Shown piece by piece: positions 42,003 to 50,227 of a stretch of DNA of 64,000 nucleotides. The position numbers and the translations under genes were made by a program. The stretch covers positions 3,410,001 through 3,474,000 of the forward strand of contig OY970262.1 in NCBI GenBank assembly GCA_963715655.1, written 5' to 3'. The DNA comes from JANQPD01 sp963715655. GTDB taxonomy: Bacteria; Bacteroidota; Bacteroidia; Flavobacteriales; Schleiferiaceae. The first letter of the stretch is position 1; each line of letters begins with the position of its first letter. Below the pieces are notes generated by a model. The model did no database searches, was not told the origin of the DNA, and was given only the letters and a program-made list of their open reading frames with translations.

Positions 42003-42467
42003 ATGAAAAAGTTACTGATTGTTTTTTGTAGTGTATTAGTTGTCGGTCTATTTAGCTTTAGTCCGTCTCAAGAAACTAGTGAAGCCGATAAGTTAGTGGG
42101 TGTTTGGCAGCCAAGTGATGGTAGAAGCTATATTAAAATTGATAAGATTGGAAACAAGTTTTATGGCCGAGTAGTTTGGTTGGAAGAACCAAATGATGAA
42201 GCGGGAAAACCTAGAGTAGATGATAATAATCCGGATGAAGCCTTGCGTAAAACGCCTTTAAAAGGATACAGAGTGCTTAAAGATTTTGAATACAATAAAG
42301 AGGAAGGTATTTGGAGTGGCGGCACTATTTACGACCCTAAAAACGGCACTACTTATAACTGTAAAATAGAGCTAAAAAGCGACAATAAAATTGAAGTAAG
42401 AGGGTATGTTGGTGCTGCGGTATTTGGCCGCACGGATGTATGGACACGCTTGGTAAAAAAGAAATAA
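42003..42467 (+). CDS. exported DUF2147 protein
   Basis: 154 residues with a signal peptide (KLLIVFCSVLVVGLFSF) and a small beta-barrel domain matching DUF2147: LVGVWQPSDGRSYIKIDKIG, FYGRVVWLEEP, GGTIYDPKNGTTYNCKIEL and VRGYVGAAVFGRTDVWTRL. Function is unknown; the fold resembles lipocalin-like small barrels. Confidence 0.85.
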   Translation: MKKLLIVFCSVLVVGLFSFSPSQETSEADKLVGVWQPSDGRSYIKIDKIGNKFYGRVVWLEEPNDEAGKPRVDDNNPDEALRKTPLKGYRVLKDFEYNKEEGIWSGGTIYDPKNGTTYNCKIELKSDNKIEVRGYVGAAVFGRTDVWTRLVKKK

Positions 42468-42575
42468 CCACTATTTCCCTACCATACATTACATGGGAGT
42501 GCTATTAAATCAATTTTTTTTTGAGTGAGCCTAGAAAGCTACAACACTAATACCTGTTTTAAAAAGTATCTCTTA

Positions 42576-43691
42576 CTAAGGGCTTACATAACTAATACCT
42601 ACGGTAAAGTAAACAGGATTGGTTAATTCGTTTTCAATAAAAAATGGATCATCATTACCAAAAAGTCGCGTAAAATCACCGCCTTCATCATTGTTAAAAT
42701 TATAATTAACTCGGTATCCAGCTTCCACGCTTAGCCAAATAAAGCCAGATAGCGCACGCGTATAATTGATACCCGCTCGTATTTCTGAGCGTCTAAGTTC
42801 TACATCATTAGCATTTACCAAACGCATATCTGTACTAGGATTTGCTGCTGCATAATTCCGTGCATTTTGCCCAAAATTGTTTAACCGGTACGTAGCACCT
42901 TGCACCGTATATCCGGCAGAAAGCAAACTTGTACTATTAAAGCGATAACGTATTAAAGCTCTTGCAGGCAAAAGTGCCTCTACACCCCATTTCTGATTTA
43001 AAAAAGTATGATAATAATAAATTATGGGCACGTAATTTAAACTTCCACCTAAGTATGTACGAGACAACCCAAAAGCGTACATCAATCTATCGGAAGGTTT
43101 AAAGCCATATAAAAGCGCAACGGGTAACCTAATAGTGGAGGCGCTTTGAGAAGTATTAAAAGAGTAATCTCCGTTCATTTCTGCACCAAATTGGCCTAAT
43201 AAAAAGCGTTTGTCGTTTAAAGGTTTAAAAATGGTAAAAATGGCAGCGCTCCGTCTTAAGCCTTCTTCGTTTAAGGTTTTTGTAAGCGGGTGTTCCGGAT
43301 CTCCAGCCATGTTATAGCGTTGGTCTTGATACACCAAATTCATATTAATTAGAATATTGTTTCTTGAAAGCAAAGGAAAATTACCTACAAATGAAAATCC
43401 TTGAGCTGCGTTTACTTCAGTTGTTTCTGAAAGGTTACGTGCAGCAGCATCCATGTTTACCACGTTGCCCGCAGTTAAGGTATGTGGTGCTTGAAAATCA
43501 TAATAAACACCAATTAAAGAAGTAGGCGACTGCCCTAACACCTTGTTTGTACAAAAGCTTTTAGACGCAGGAGCAGCTAACTCAAACTCCGAGAAATCAA
43601 AGTCATCCGTGCTGGTAGTATCTTCTTGTGCCGTAACACTTGCACCCGCTAAGACTAAAATAAAACTACTTACAATATTCTTCCAAACCAT
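42576..43691 (-). CDS. DUF6268-like outer-membrane barrel protein
   Basis: 371 residues with a signal peptide (NIVSSFILVLAGASVTAQ), an acidic linker (TTSTDDFDFSEFEL) and alternating strands with short turns throughout, e.g. LSRNNILINMNLVYQDQRYN, FKPSDRLMYAFGLSRTYL, VEALLPARALIRYRFNSTSL and a terminal YFTVGISYVSP. The pattern matches the DUF6268 outer-membrane proteins of Flavobacteriia. Ligand and role unknown. The gap of 108 bases to the DUF2147 gene has no clear hairpin. Confidence 0.75.
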   Translation of the reverse strand: MVWKNIVSSFILVLAGASVTAQEDTTSTDDFDFSEFELAAPASKSFCTNKVLGQSPTSLIGVYYDFQAPHTLTAGNVVNMDAAARNLSETTEVNAAQGFSFVGNFPLLSRNNILINMNLVYQDQRYNMAGDPEHPLTKTLNEEGLRRSAAIFTIFKPLNDKRFLLGQFGAEMNGDYSFNTSQSASTIRLPVALLYGFKPSDRLMYAFGLSRTYLGGSLNYVPIIYYYHTFLNQKWGVEALLPARALIRYRFNSTSLLSAGYTVQGATYRLNNFGQNARNYAAANPSTDMRLVNANDVELRRSEIRAGINYTRALSGFIWLSVEAGYRVNYNFNNDEGGDFTRLFGNDDPFFIENELTNPVYFTVGISYVSP

Positions 43692-43880
43692 GTTATAAAT
43701 TTTTTTCTAAAATAGACACAAAAAAATGATATTGAGTATTTCTTAAAGTAGTCCCGTTTTTTTATCGCGGGCAAGCGCTAGAAAAACGGCTTAATTAAGA
43801 GCTTCAAACATCCGTAAAAGTTGGTGAAAACCTGATTTCGACTATTATACAACTGGAAGTCAGTATCTTAAATATAAAAA

Positions 43881-43953
43881 GCCACCTAAATCTCCCGAAA
43901 GGGGACTTTAGCTGCACGTGTAGCTAAAGTCCCCTTCGGGGGTTTGGAGGCCA
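43881..43953. repeat. REP-like palindrome, 35-bp arms
   Basis: The left arm begins GCCACCTAAATCTCCCGAAA and continues GGGGACTTTAGCT; the right arm, AGCTAAAGTCCCCTTCGGGG then GTTTGGAGGC, is its near-complete reverse complement. The centre is GCACGTGT. It has no T-run and is far from any gene end, so a mobile REP/MITE-like element is more likely than a terminator. Confidence 0.75.
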
Positions 43954-44083
43954 GTTTGATATTTTCTAACCAGAATTTACTGATTATTATCCTAATTTAT
44001 TTTAGCGTTAATCAAACTCAGGTTAAAAACCTTTCAAGCGTTTTGTAGAACAAGCAAAGCCCAAGTTTTACAGGCTTTGAAAT

Positions 44084-44119
44084 AAAAAAAGTCTCGCGGC
44101 AAGACGAAACTTTTTTTTT
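44084..44119 (-). terminator. terminator of tRNA-Ser
   Basis: AAAAAAAGTCTCG and CGAAACTTTTTTTTT pair (one mismatch); on the minus strand the tRNA 3' end is 11 bases upstream. Confidence 0.7.
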
Positions 44120-44129
44120 GCAGAATAAG

Positions 44130-44216
44130 CGGAGAGAGAGGGATTCGAACCCTCGGTACGGTTGCCCGCACACACGCTTTCCAAGCGTGCTCCTTAAGCC
44201 ACTCGGACACCTCTCC
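44130..44216 (-). tRNA. tRNA-Ser (GGA)
   Basis: 87 bases, minus strand. Acceptor GGAGAGG pairs with TCTCTCC, discriminator G; D arm with GTCCGAGTGGCTTAAGGAG; anticodon stem CACGC/GCGTG with loop TTGGAAA, anticodon GGA; long variable arm GTGCGGGCAACCGTAC as required for serine; T arm GAGGGTTCGAATCCCTC. The CCA end is not encoded. Confidence 0.95.
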
Positions 44217-44416
44217 TCATTTTTGGGCTAAAAAAAAATAAACTTTAAAAGAAAAATACGCTCGTAAAAGCAATAAATTTCACTTCCTTAGTTTAAAAAG
44301 GAGGGCAAAAGTAATCATTAGGCCGGCAAAAAACATAAAGATTTAACAAAATGACACAGGCAACCAATGGCTATTTTGCTCTCTATCACCCAAAATATCA
44401 GCTTAATTTAAATAAA

Positions 44417-44431
44417 TTAACACTTTGTTAA
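44417..44431. promoter_or_regulatory. dyad TTAAC-N5-GTTAA upstream of exbB
   Basis: TTAACACTTTGTTAA has perfect six-base arms around CTT. Its centre is 40 bases before the -7 element, a normal operator or activator position. It shares the half-sites and spacing of the dyad at 20024-20038. Confidence 0.4.
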
Positions 44432-44463
44432 GGTGAAGCATGATAAAGATTAGGATAAAACTT

Positions 44464-44471
44464 TAGTTTTG
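44464..44471 (+). promoter_or_regulatory. -7 element TAGTTTTG of the exb operon
   Basis: Exact TAnnTTTG match, 48 bases before the exbB ATG. No TTTG at -33, which would fit an activator-dependent promoter. Confidence 0.5.
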
Positions 44472-44519
44472 TCGTGAGTTTTATATTTTCACCAAAAATT
44501 AAACAACAACAAGAACGTA

Positions 44520-45350
44520 ATGAAAAAAGCACTTTCAATTTTTGCTATGATTGCTTTCGTAGCCTTTGGAACTGTAAATTTAGTAGCGCAAGGCGAGACT
44601 GAAACAGCAACCGATACTACAGAGCAAACGAATGATTCAGCCGCCCAAGCCGCTGCTGCTACGCCAACAGCCCCTCCCGTTATAGAGGCAGAACCGGAAG
44701 TTGAAGCACCGGAAATGTCTTTCCACCAAGTTTTAAAAGAGAAATTTATTGAAGGTGGTCCTGAATTTATGGGTATTGTACTTATCGTACTTATTTTAGG
44801 TTTAGCCTTTTGTATTGAGCGTATTATTTACCTTAATATGGCTACTACCAACAATAAAAAGCTTCTTGACCAAATTGAGAGTGCTTTACAAACCGGTGGT
44901 GTGGAAGCCGCTAAGGAAGTTTGTAGAAACACACGAGGTCCTGTGGCAAGCATATTTTACCAAGGTTTAGATCGTGCAGATGAAGGTATTGAAGTAGTAG
45001 AAAAATCTATTGTTTCTTACGGATCAGTTCAGATGGGACTATTAGAGCGTAACATTTCTTGGATTACTTTATTTATTGCGCTTGCACCAATGCTTGGTTT
45101 CATGGGTACAGTAATCGGTATGATTGGTGCTTTTGATGCAATTGAAGCTGCAGGAGATATTTCTCCATCCTTAGTAGCAGGAGGTATTAAAGTAGCACTT
45201 CTTACTACAGTATTTGGTCTTATTGTAGCTATCATCTTGCAGATTTTTTACAACTACTTAATCGCAAAAGTGGATAGCATTACTAATAAAATGGAAGATG
45301 CTTCTATTTCATTGATTGATTTGCTTGTAAAGCACAACGTTACTAAATAG
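44520..45350 (+). CDS. exbB: ExbB/TolQ/MotA-family proton channel subunit
   Basis: 276 residues. A cleavable-looking N-terminal hydrophobic segment (SIFAMIAFVAFGTVNLVAQ) and an Ala/Pro/Glu/Thr linker (about 25-65) precede the three channel helices: EFMGIVLIVLILGLAFCIER, ISWITLFIALAPMLGFMGTVIG and VALLTTVFGLIVAIILQIFY with the conserved Thr/Pro-containing GTVIG and TTVFGLIVA motifs. With the two ExbD proteins it powers TonB. The N-terminal extension is common in Bacteroidetes ExbB. ATG at 44520. Confidence 0.9.
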   Translation: MKKALSIFAMIAFVAFGTVNLVAQGETETATDTTEQTNDSAAQAAAATPTAPPVIEAEPEVEAPEMSFHQVLKEKFIEGGPEFMGIVLIVLILGLAFCIERIIYLNMATTNNKKLLDQIESALQTGGVEAAKEVCRNTRGPVASIFYQGLDRADEGIEVVEKSIVSYGSVQMGLLERNISWITLFIALAPMLGFMGTVIGMIGAFDAIEAAGDISPSLVAGGIKVALLTTVFGLIVAIILQIFYNYLIAKVDSITNKMEDASISLIDLLVKHNVTK

Positions 45351-45368
45351 TAAAAAAACCAATTTAGC

Positions 45369-45689
45369 ATGATAGATTTTGGATTATATGCAACCTATGC
45401 CCTAATTGGGATAAGCATTTTAATGATTCTTGTTTTTAGTGTGACAAAAGTAGCGGGAAACCCTGGGGCAGCTAAAACAGGTATTATTGGTGTGGTAGGT
45501 TTGGCTGTTTTAATAGGCTTGAGTTTTGCATTTAGCTCTGGAGAAGATGCAAGTACTATTTACGCAGATGAGAATATTTCTGAAGGCACTTCGCATTATG
45601 TAGGCGCTGCGCTGGTTAGTTTTTATTTACTAGGCGCGCTTACTATTTTGGCAATACTTTTTGCCGAGGTAACCCGTTTATTTAAATAA
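45369..45689 (+). CDS. small three-helix membrane protein in the exb operon
   Basis: 106 residues with three hydrophobic segments: LYATYALIGISILMILVFSV, GIIGVVGLAVLIGLSFAFS and VGAALVSFYLLGALTILAIL. It lies between exbB and the first exbD with 18 and 1 base gaps, an arrangement recurrent in Flavobacteriia. No known family signature is recognised; its fixed place suggests a structural or assembly role for the ExbB-ExbD complex. Confidence 0.75.
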   Translation: MIDFGLYATYALIGISILMILVFSVTKVAGNPGAAKTGIIGVVGLAVLIGLSFAFSSGEDASTIYADENISEGTSHYVGAALVSFYLLGALTILAILFAEVTRLFK

Positions 45690-45690
45690 T

Positions 45691-46266
45691 ATGGCTAAAA
45701 ATAAAAGAGCATTACCAGAAATTAATGCAGGATCTATGGCGGACATCGCCTTTCTCCTGCTTATCTTCTTCCTTGTAACTACTACAATGGATGTGGATTC
45801 TGGTATCAACAGAAAATTGCCACCATGGCAACCGGATCCATCAGATCCGCCTCCTCCCATTAAAAAGAAGAATATTTTTACGGTAGTAGTTAACTCAAAC
45901 GACCAAATATTGGCCGAAGATGAGTACATGGATATCAAAGATTTACGCACGGCTACCAAAGCTTTTTTAATTAATAATGGTGATGGTACTTGTGATTACT
46001 GTATGGGCGGAGCTCAAAATCCTGCTTCATCTGATAATCCGAACAAAGCCATTGTTTCATTAGTAAACGACCGCGGAACCTCGTATGAATTATTTGTTGC
46101 CGTGCAGAACGAACTAGCAGCAGCTTATAATGAGTTGCGCGATGAGCTTGCACGAAGAACATATGGTAAAGGGTATGAAGGATTAACAGCGGAACAACAA
46201 GAACAAGTTTCGGAACTTTTCCCTCAGAAAATATCTGAAGCAGAACCTGTAAACTTAGGAGGATAG
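45691..46266 (+). CDS. exbD: ExbD/TolR-family protein, first copy
   Basis: 191 residues. One N-terminal transmembrane segment holds the essential proton-carrying Asp (SMADIAFLLLIFFLVTTTM), followed by a periplasmic domain. It has an unusually Pro-rich linker (PPWQPDPSDPPPPIKKK) and an insertion with DYCMGGAQNPASSDNPNKA. It is longer than the second ExbD, so the two probably have distinct places in the complex. Two bases separate it from the next gene. Confidence 0.92.
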   Translation: MAKNKRALPEINAGSMADIAFLLLIFFLVTTTMDVDSGINRKLPPWQPDPSDPPPPIKKKNIFTVVVNSNDQILAEDEYMDIKDLRTATKAFLINNGDGTCDYCMGGAQNPASSDNPNKAIVSLVNDRGTSYELFVAVQNELAAAYNELRDELARRTYGKGYEGLTAEQQEQVSELFPQKISEAEPVNLGG

Positions 46267-46268
46267 TT

Positions 46269-46748
46269 ATGAGTAAATTTAAAAAGAAAACAGGAGGCGG
46301 TACACCCGCCATTTCTACGGCTAGTTTACCTGATATTGTATTTATGCTTTTGTTTTTCTTTATGGTTACTACCGTTATGCGTGAAGTAACGCTTTTAGTG
46401 AAAAACACAAAACCTTATGCAACTGAAATTAAAAAACTAGAGAAAAAAGGATTGGTTACCTACATTTATGCCGGCAAGCCGGTAGAACGTTTGCAAGGTG
46501 CTTTAGGTACAGAACCAAGAATACAGTTAAATGATGCTTTTGCAAACATTACTGAAATTCAGGATTATGTAATTGAAGAAAGAGAAGCTATCAACGAAGC
46601 GGAAAAAGCTTTGATGACGGTTTCTATAAAAGCCGATAAAGAAGTGAAAATGGGTTTAATTAGTGATATTAAACAAGAACTTCGTAAAGCCAATACCTTA
46701 AAGATTAATTACTCTACAAGAAAAGGTGAAGTGTTTGGTGATAAATAA
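46269..46748 (+). CDS. exbD: ExbD/TolR-family protein, second copy
   Basis: 159 residues. Transmembrane segment ASLPDIVFMLLFFFMVTTVM has the conserved Asp. The periplasmic domain ends with VKMGLISDIKQELRKANTLK and INYSTRKGEVFGDK, typical of the Bacteroidetes second ExbD. Last gene of the operon; a perfect hairpin terminator follows. Confidence 0.92.
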   Translation: MSKFKKKTGGGTPAISTASLPDIVFMLLFFFMVTTVMREVTLLVKNTKPYATEIKKLEKKGLVTYIYAGKPVERLQGALGTEPRIQLNDAFANITEIQDYVIEEREAINEAEKALMTVSIKADKEVKMGLISDIKQELRKANTLKINYSTRKGEVFGDK

Positions 46749-46771
46749 AAGAATAGGTTATTTAATTTTTG

Positions 46772-46801
46772 AAAAGCCCTGCAATATTGCAGGGCTTTTT
46801 T
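46772..46801 (+). terminator. terminator of the exb operon
   Basis: Perfect palindrome of AAAAGCCCTGCAAT and ATTGCAGGGCTTTT followed by further T. Confidence 0.9.
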
Positions 46802-46995
46802 ATGGCATAATATTCAAATTCTAGCAGTCACTTCAATTGTTTGAATAATAATTTAATGGCTAAAGGTAGTTGTGCTTCTTGCAACATATACCCGGTGTGG
46901 TTAAAAATGACGTACTAAAGACGCATCTTAATATGCTGTGCCGAGTGATGCTTTTAAGGGGTATAAGAATGATATTTAAACACCATTTGCTATAA

Positions 46996-47030
46996 ATTGG
47001 AGGGGCTTCAACCCCGCTCAGCCCAACGTA
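46996..47030. repeat. interspersed repeat, copy 2
   Basis: ATTGGAGGGGCTTCAACCCC plus GCTCAGCCCAACGTA, nearly identical to 34852-34885. It sits just after the CPBP gene's stop side. The remaining 46802-46995 bases have no recognised content. Confidence 0.7.
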
Positions 47031-47042
47031 CGTTAATAATGC

Positions 47043-47954
47043 TTAAACCTTACTCTTACTAAAACTCTTTTTTATTAAAAACAGCAGTAGTAAAAACCCT
47101 GCAATGCTGGCCACGGTAAGCCAAGTGTTGTCAATATCAAAACTGTTTTGATTTAGTTCATCATAGCTGATGCCGCCAAAATACACGGCACACACTATAA
47201 TACCATTGTTGAATAAATGCAGTAAAATGGATACCCATAGAGAACCGGTCCATTCACGTAAGTAACCTAAAACACCGCCTAAAATAAAAATAGAAAGTAA
47301 ACCGTAATAGTTAAAGTGAATGATGGAGAAAGTAGCTGCTGTAAGCCACACTGCAACGTGCACATTACGCGTACCTTTTTTAAAAATCGGCTGTAAAATT
47401 CCTCTAAACAACGTTTCTTCACAAACAGCAGGCAACACCGCTATTAACACAAATGCTTTTACAAAGGCCAATGTGTTGGGCATTTCTAAAAACAACGCGT
47501 AAGCATTTTGCATAATCGCCTCTTGATCAGTAAAGTATGTATATAATGAGGTGGGTAGCGGAATAGCTTTGGTTAATTGATAGAGTGCATCTGAAATACC
47601 CAATCCGGCTAACGTTAATAAGCCTAGCAAACCAACCAACAGTAAAAATGGTTTTGGCAAAGTATCTAAAGCCAAATGCTTTTCTGGCGATTCTGAAAAT
47701 AGCTTAGCCGCAAAAAGAGCAGGAATTAAAAATAAACCGATGCTTAAAATCCCTTGTAAAAATCGCGAAATTTCCCTTCCTAATGCGCTTTCAGGATTGC
47801 TTAGTACACCCTGAATATCCTCTTGCTGAACCGGAAAAATTAAAGTGGTAAGTATGCCACCAATTAACAATGCAAGGATAAGCCCGGCCAAACAAAGCCC
47901 AACCACAATCAAAAACTGAAAAGAAGCATTTTTATCCTTAAATCCGGCTGTCAT
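47043..47954 (-). CDS. CPBP-family intramembrane glutamic protease
   Basis: 303 residues with about eight membrane segments. The CPBP (Rce1/ABI) motifs are AVCEETLFRGIL (Glu-Glu-xxx-Arg), SIIHFNYYG (His) and SILLHLFNNGI (His/Asn). The substrate is unknown; related proteins process prenylated proteins or give bacteriocin immunity. It is divergent from dusB with a 54-base gap. Confidence 0.88.
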   Translation of the reverse strand: MTAGFKDKNASFQFLIVVGLCLAGLILALLIGGILTTLIFPVQQEDIQGVLSNPESALGREISRFLQGILSIGLFLIPALFAAKLFSESPEKHLALDTLPKPFLLLVGLLGLLTLAGLGISDALYQLTKAIPLPTSLYTYFTDQEAIMQNAYALFLEMPNTLAFVKAFVLIAVLPAVCEETLFRGILQPIFKKGTRNVHVAVWLTAATFSIIHFNYYGLLSIFILGGVLGYLREWTGSLWVSILLHLFNNGIIVCAVYFGGISYDELNQNSFDIDNTWLTVASIAGFLLLLFLIKKSFSKSKV

Positions 47955-47976
47955 TATTGGGTGTTGCTTAGTTTAG

Positions 47977-47984
47977 TAATTTTG
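47977..47984 (+). promoter_or_regulatory. -7 element TAATTTTG of dusB
   Basis: Exact match with ATTG 17 bases upstream. It places the start of transcription near 47990, after the GTG at 47961, so translation must begin at the GTG at 48009. Confidence 0.55.
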
Positions 47985-48008
47985 CGCTTCAAAAGTACAC
48001 TTATATAC

Positions 48009-49013
48009 GTGGTAAAGATTGATGAAATAGAATTAGGTGATTTCCCATTGTTGCTCGCTCCTATGGAAGATGTAAGCGATCCACCTTTTAGAGCTTTATG
48101 TAAAAAACATGGTGCTGATTTGATGTACACGGAATTTATTTCTTCTGAAGGCCTAATACGTGATGCCGCTAAAAGTGTACAAAAGTTAGACATTTTTGAA
48201 TACGAACGCCCGGTAGGTATTCAAATTTTTGGTAGTGATATTGATTCCATGCGCGAAGCAGCTAGCATTACCGAACAAGCAAACCCCGATATTATTGATA
48301 TTAATTACGGATGCCCCGTAAAAAAGGTTGCCTGTAAAGGAGCCGGTGCGGGTATATTACAAGACATTCCGAAAATGGTAGCGATGACGGCTGAAATAGT
48401 AAAGGCTGTAAACAAACCGGTAACGGTAAAAACCCGCCTTGGTTGGGATGAAAACACACAATACATTGTGGAGGTAGCCGAACGCTTGCAAGATGTGGGT
48501 ATTAAAGCAATAAGCATACACGGAAGAACGCGCAAACAAATGTATAAGGGCGAAGCCGATTGGCGTTTGATTGCTGCGGTAAAAAACAATCCGCGTATGC
48601 ATATTCCTGTTTTTGGTAATGGCGATGTAGATTCACCGGAAAAAGCGGTGGAAATGCGTAAGCGATATGATGTGGACGGCATTATGATTGGTAGAGCAAG
48701 CATTGGGTATCCTTGGATATTTGATGAGATTAAACATTACATGGCCACCGGTGAAAAATTGAAACCACCCACTATTGAGCAACGCGTGGAAGCCGCTACC
48801 GCACATTTTGAAATGGCCGTTAAATGGAAAGGCGAGCGCTTAGGCATAAACGAAACCCGCAGACACTACACTAATTATTTTAAAGGTTTGGCACATTTTA
48901 AAGAATATAGAATACGCTTAGTAACCAGTGATTACGCTAGTGAAGTGCTAGACTGTTTGGCTGAAATAAAACAACAATTTGCCAATGAGGATTTTATTTA
49001 CGCAGACGCCTAA
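48009..49013 (+). CDS. dusB: tRNA-dihydrouridine synthase B
   Basis: 334 residues from GTG 48009 (MVKIDEIELGDFPLLLAPM, the usual N-terminus). FMN-dependent TIM barrel: LAPMEDVSDPPFRALCKKHG, YTEFISSEGLI, GIQIFGSD, DINYGCPVKKVACKGAGAG with the catalytic Cys, SIHGRTRKQMYKGEADW and PVFGNGDV with GIMIGRASIGYPWIF for FMN phosphate. It reduces uridines in tRNA D loops. Confidence 0.95.
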   Translation: MVKIDEIELGDFPLLLAPMEDVSDPPFRALCKKHGADLMYTEFISSEGLIRDAAKSVQKLDIFEYERPVGIQIFGSDIDSMREAASITEQANPDIIDINYGCPVKKVACKGAGAGILQDIPKMVAMTAEIVKAVNKPVTVKTRLGWDENTQYIVEVAERLQDVGIKAISIHGRTRKQMYKGEADWRLIAAVKNNPRMHIPVFGNGDVDSPEKAVEMRKRYDVDGIMIGRASIGYPWIFDEIKHYMATGEKLKPPTIEQRVEAATAHFEMAVKWKGERLGINETRRHYTNYFKGLAHFKEYRIRLVTSDYASEVLDCLAEIKQQFANEDFIYADA

Positions 49014-50227
49014 TGCTTTTGTTGAAATAAGCTGAGCCCTAATCTCCTTGCGCTAATAAATGAGGTAAAAGCACTGAGACCAAGCACGGTAACAGCTACT
49101 AAAACAACGTCTGTGCTTTTTAAAGCCACCGGATAATACTCTACTAAGTACCCTTGGCCCACACTTATTAAACCAAAATTTTGCTGCAAAAGAATTAACC
49201 CTACGCCTATAAACAACCCGATAACCGCACCGCCACCGCCAATAAATAAACCGAGATTAAAGAATACCTGCCTTAATTTTTGAACCGGCAAACCCATGGC
49301 CCAAAGAGTGCGTAAATCATTCTTCTTATCAAGCATGAGCATGGCCAAACTACCCATAATCGTAAAGGTGGCTATGGATAGGATTAGAGCAAAAATTAAA
49401 TACGCAAACAAGCCTTCGCTTTTCATTACTTTATAAAAAACCGCTTGCTGTTGGTCACGATTTTCAACTTTATAGTCAGAGCCGAGGAGTTCTTCTAATT
49501 GTTCTTGTACCGCATCCACTTCTCCATAATTAGTGATACGCATTTCTATTTGCGTTAACGCATTAGGCCGCTGCACCGCTTTTTGTAAATAGTTCAAATT
49601 TGCAATGGCATATTTAGCATCAAAATCTGCTTGCACAGAAAAAATACCGGTTGGGCGTAATTGCAACGTGTTAAAGGCATTGCTAAAATTACTGGCGCTG
49701 GCATTGGCTTGCAGTACAAATGCCGAAAGCGATTCACCTAAATCAATCCGGCTATAGCCAAGGTAATATCCTACTCCTGTGCCAATAACTATGGAGTTGC
49801 TTTGGGCAAAAGTTTCCTTGAAAGTTCCGTGTAAAATGGCTTGCTCAATATTGCTAACCTCGGTAAACAAACTATCTACACCTTTTATGGAAACAATGTG
49901 TTCTTTGTCTCTAAAATTTAGGATGCCGCGTTCTTCTAAAACGGCTGAAAGTTGTTGTACTCCCTTTAATTTACGCACCTCTTTAAACGGAAAATCAGAT
50001 TGATTTAAATACTTACCTTCTGTACGTGTAACTTTAAGATCAGGATCAAACGTATTGTAATTTTCACGCACCAATCCTTCCAAACCATTCATCGCGCTAA
50101 GCACAATTACCAAAGCTGCCGTGCCTACTAACAGACCCAAAAGTGAAATAGCGGTAATAATATTAACCGCATTTTTATTTTGGCGCGAAAAAAAATAGCG
50201 CTTAGCTATGTACAAACTTGTGTTCAA
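49010..50227 (-). CDS. LolE/FtsX-type ABC transporter permease
   Basis: 405 residues. Membrane segment NIITAISLLGLLVGTAALVIVL, a large periplasmic MacB-like domain (about 50-270), then three membrane segments (FAYLIFALILSIATFTIMGSL, LGLFIGGGGAVIGLFIGVGL, STDVVLVAVTVLGLSAF). The family includes the lipoprotein-sorting LolCE and FtsX. No ATPase gene is adjacent, so the partner is elsewhere. The start is TTG 50227, whose A-containing overlap (TTGA) with the rbfA stop couples the genes; its 3' end overlaps dusB by four bases on the opposite strand. Confidence 0.85.
   Translation of the reverse strand: MNTSLYIAKRYFFSRQNKNAVNIITAISLLGLLVGTAALVIVLSAMNGLEGLVRENYNTFDPDLKVTRTEGKYLNQSDFPFKEVRKLKGVQQLSAVLEERGILNFRDKEHIVSIKGVDSLFTEVSNIEQAILHGTFKETFAQSNSIVIGTGVGYYLGYSRIDLGESLSAFVLQANASASNFSNAFNTLQLRPTGIFSVQADFDAKYAIANLNYLQKAVQRPNALTQIEMRITNYGEVDAVQEQLEELLGSDYKVENRDQQQAVFYKVMKSEGLFAYLIFALILSIATFTIMGSLAMLMLDKKNDLRTLWAMGLPVQKLRQVFFNLGLFIGGGGAVIGLFIGVGLILLQQNFGLISVGQGYLVEYYPVALKSTDVVLVAVTVLGLSAFTSFISARRLGLSLFQQKH

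Larger units (their letters stand above)
43692..44129. other. intergenic region with a large REP-like hairpin and a tRNA terminator
   Basis: No open frame with recognisable product. It holds the palindrome at 43881-43953 and the tRNA-Ser terminator at 44084-44119; the rest is AT-rich with nothing identified. Confidence 0.6.
44217..44519. other. upstream region of exbB
   Basis: 303 bases without a gene. It contains the dyad at 44417-44431 and a -7 element at 44464-44471; otherwise AT-rich. Confidence 0.5.

Noticed and set aside
47961..48008. N-terminal extension of DusB
   Set aside because: The -7 element at 47977-47984 lies inside it and the family N-terminus fits GTG 48009.
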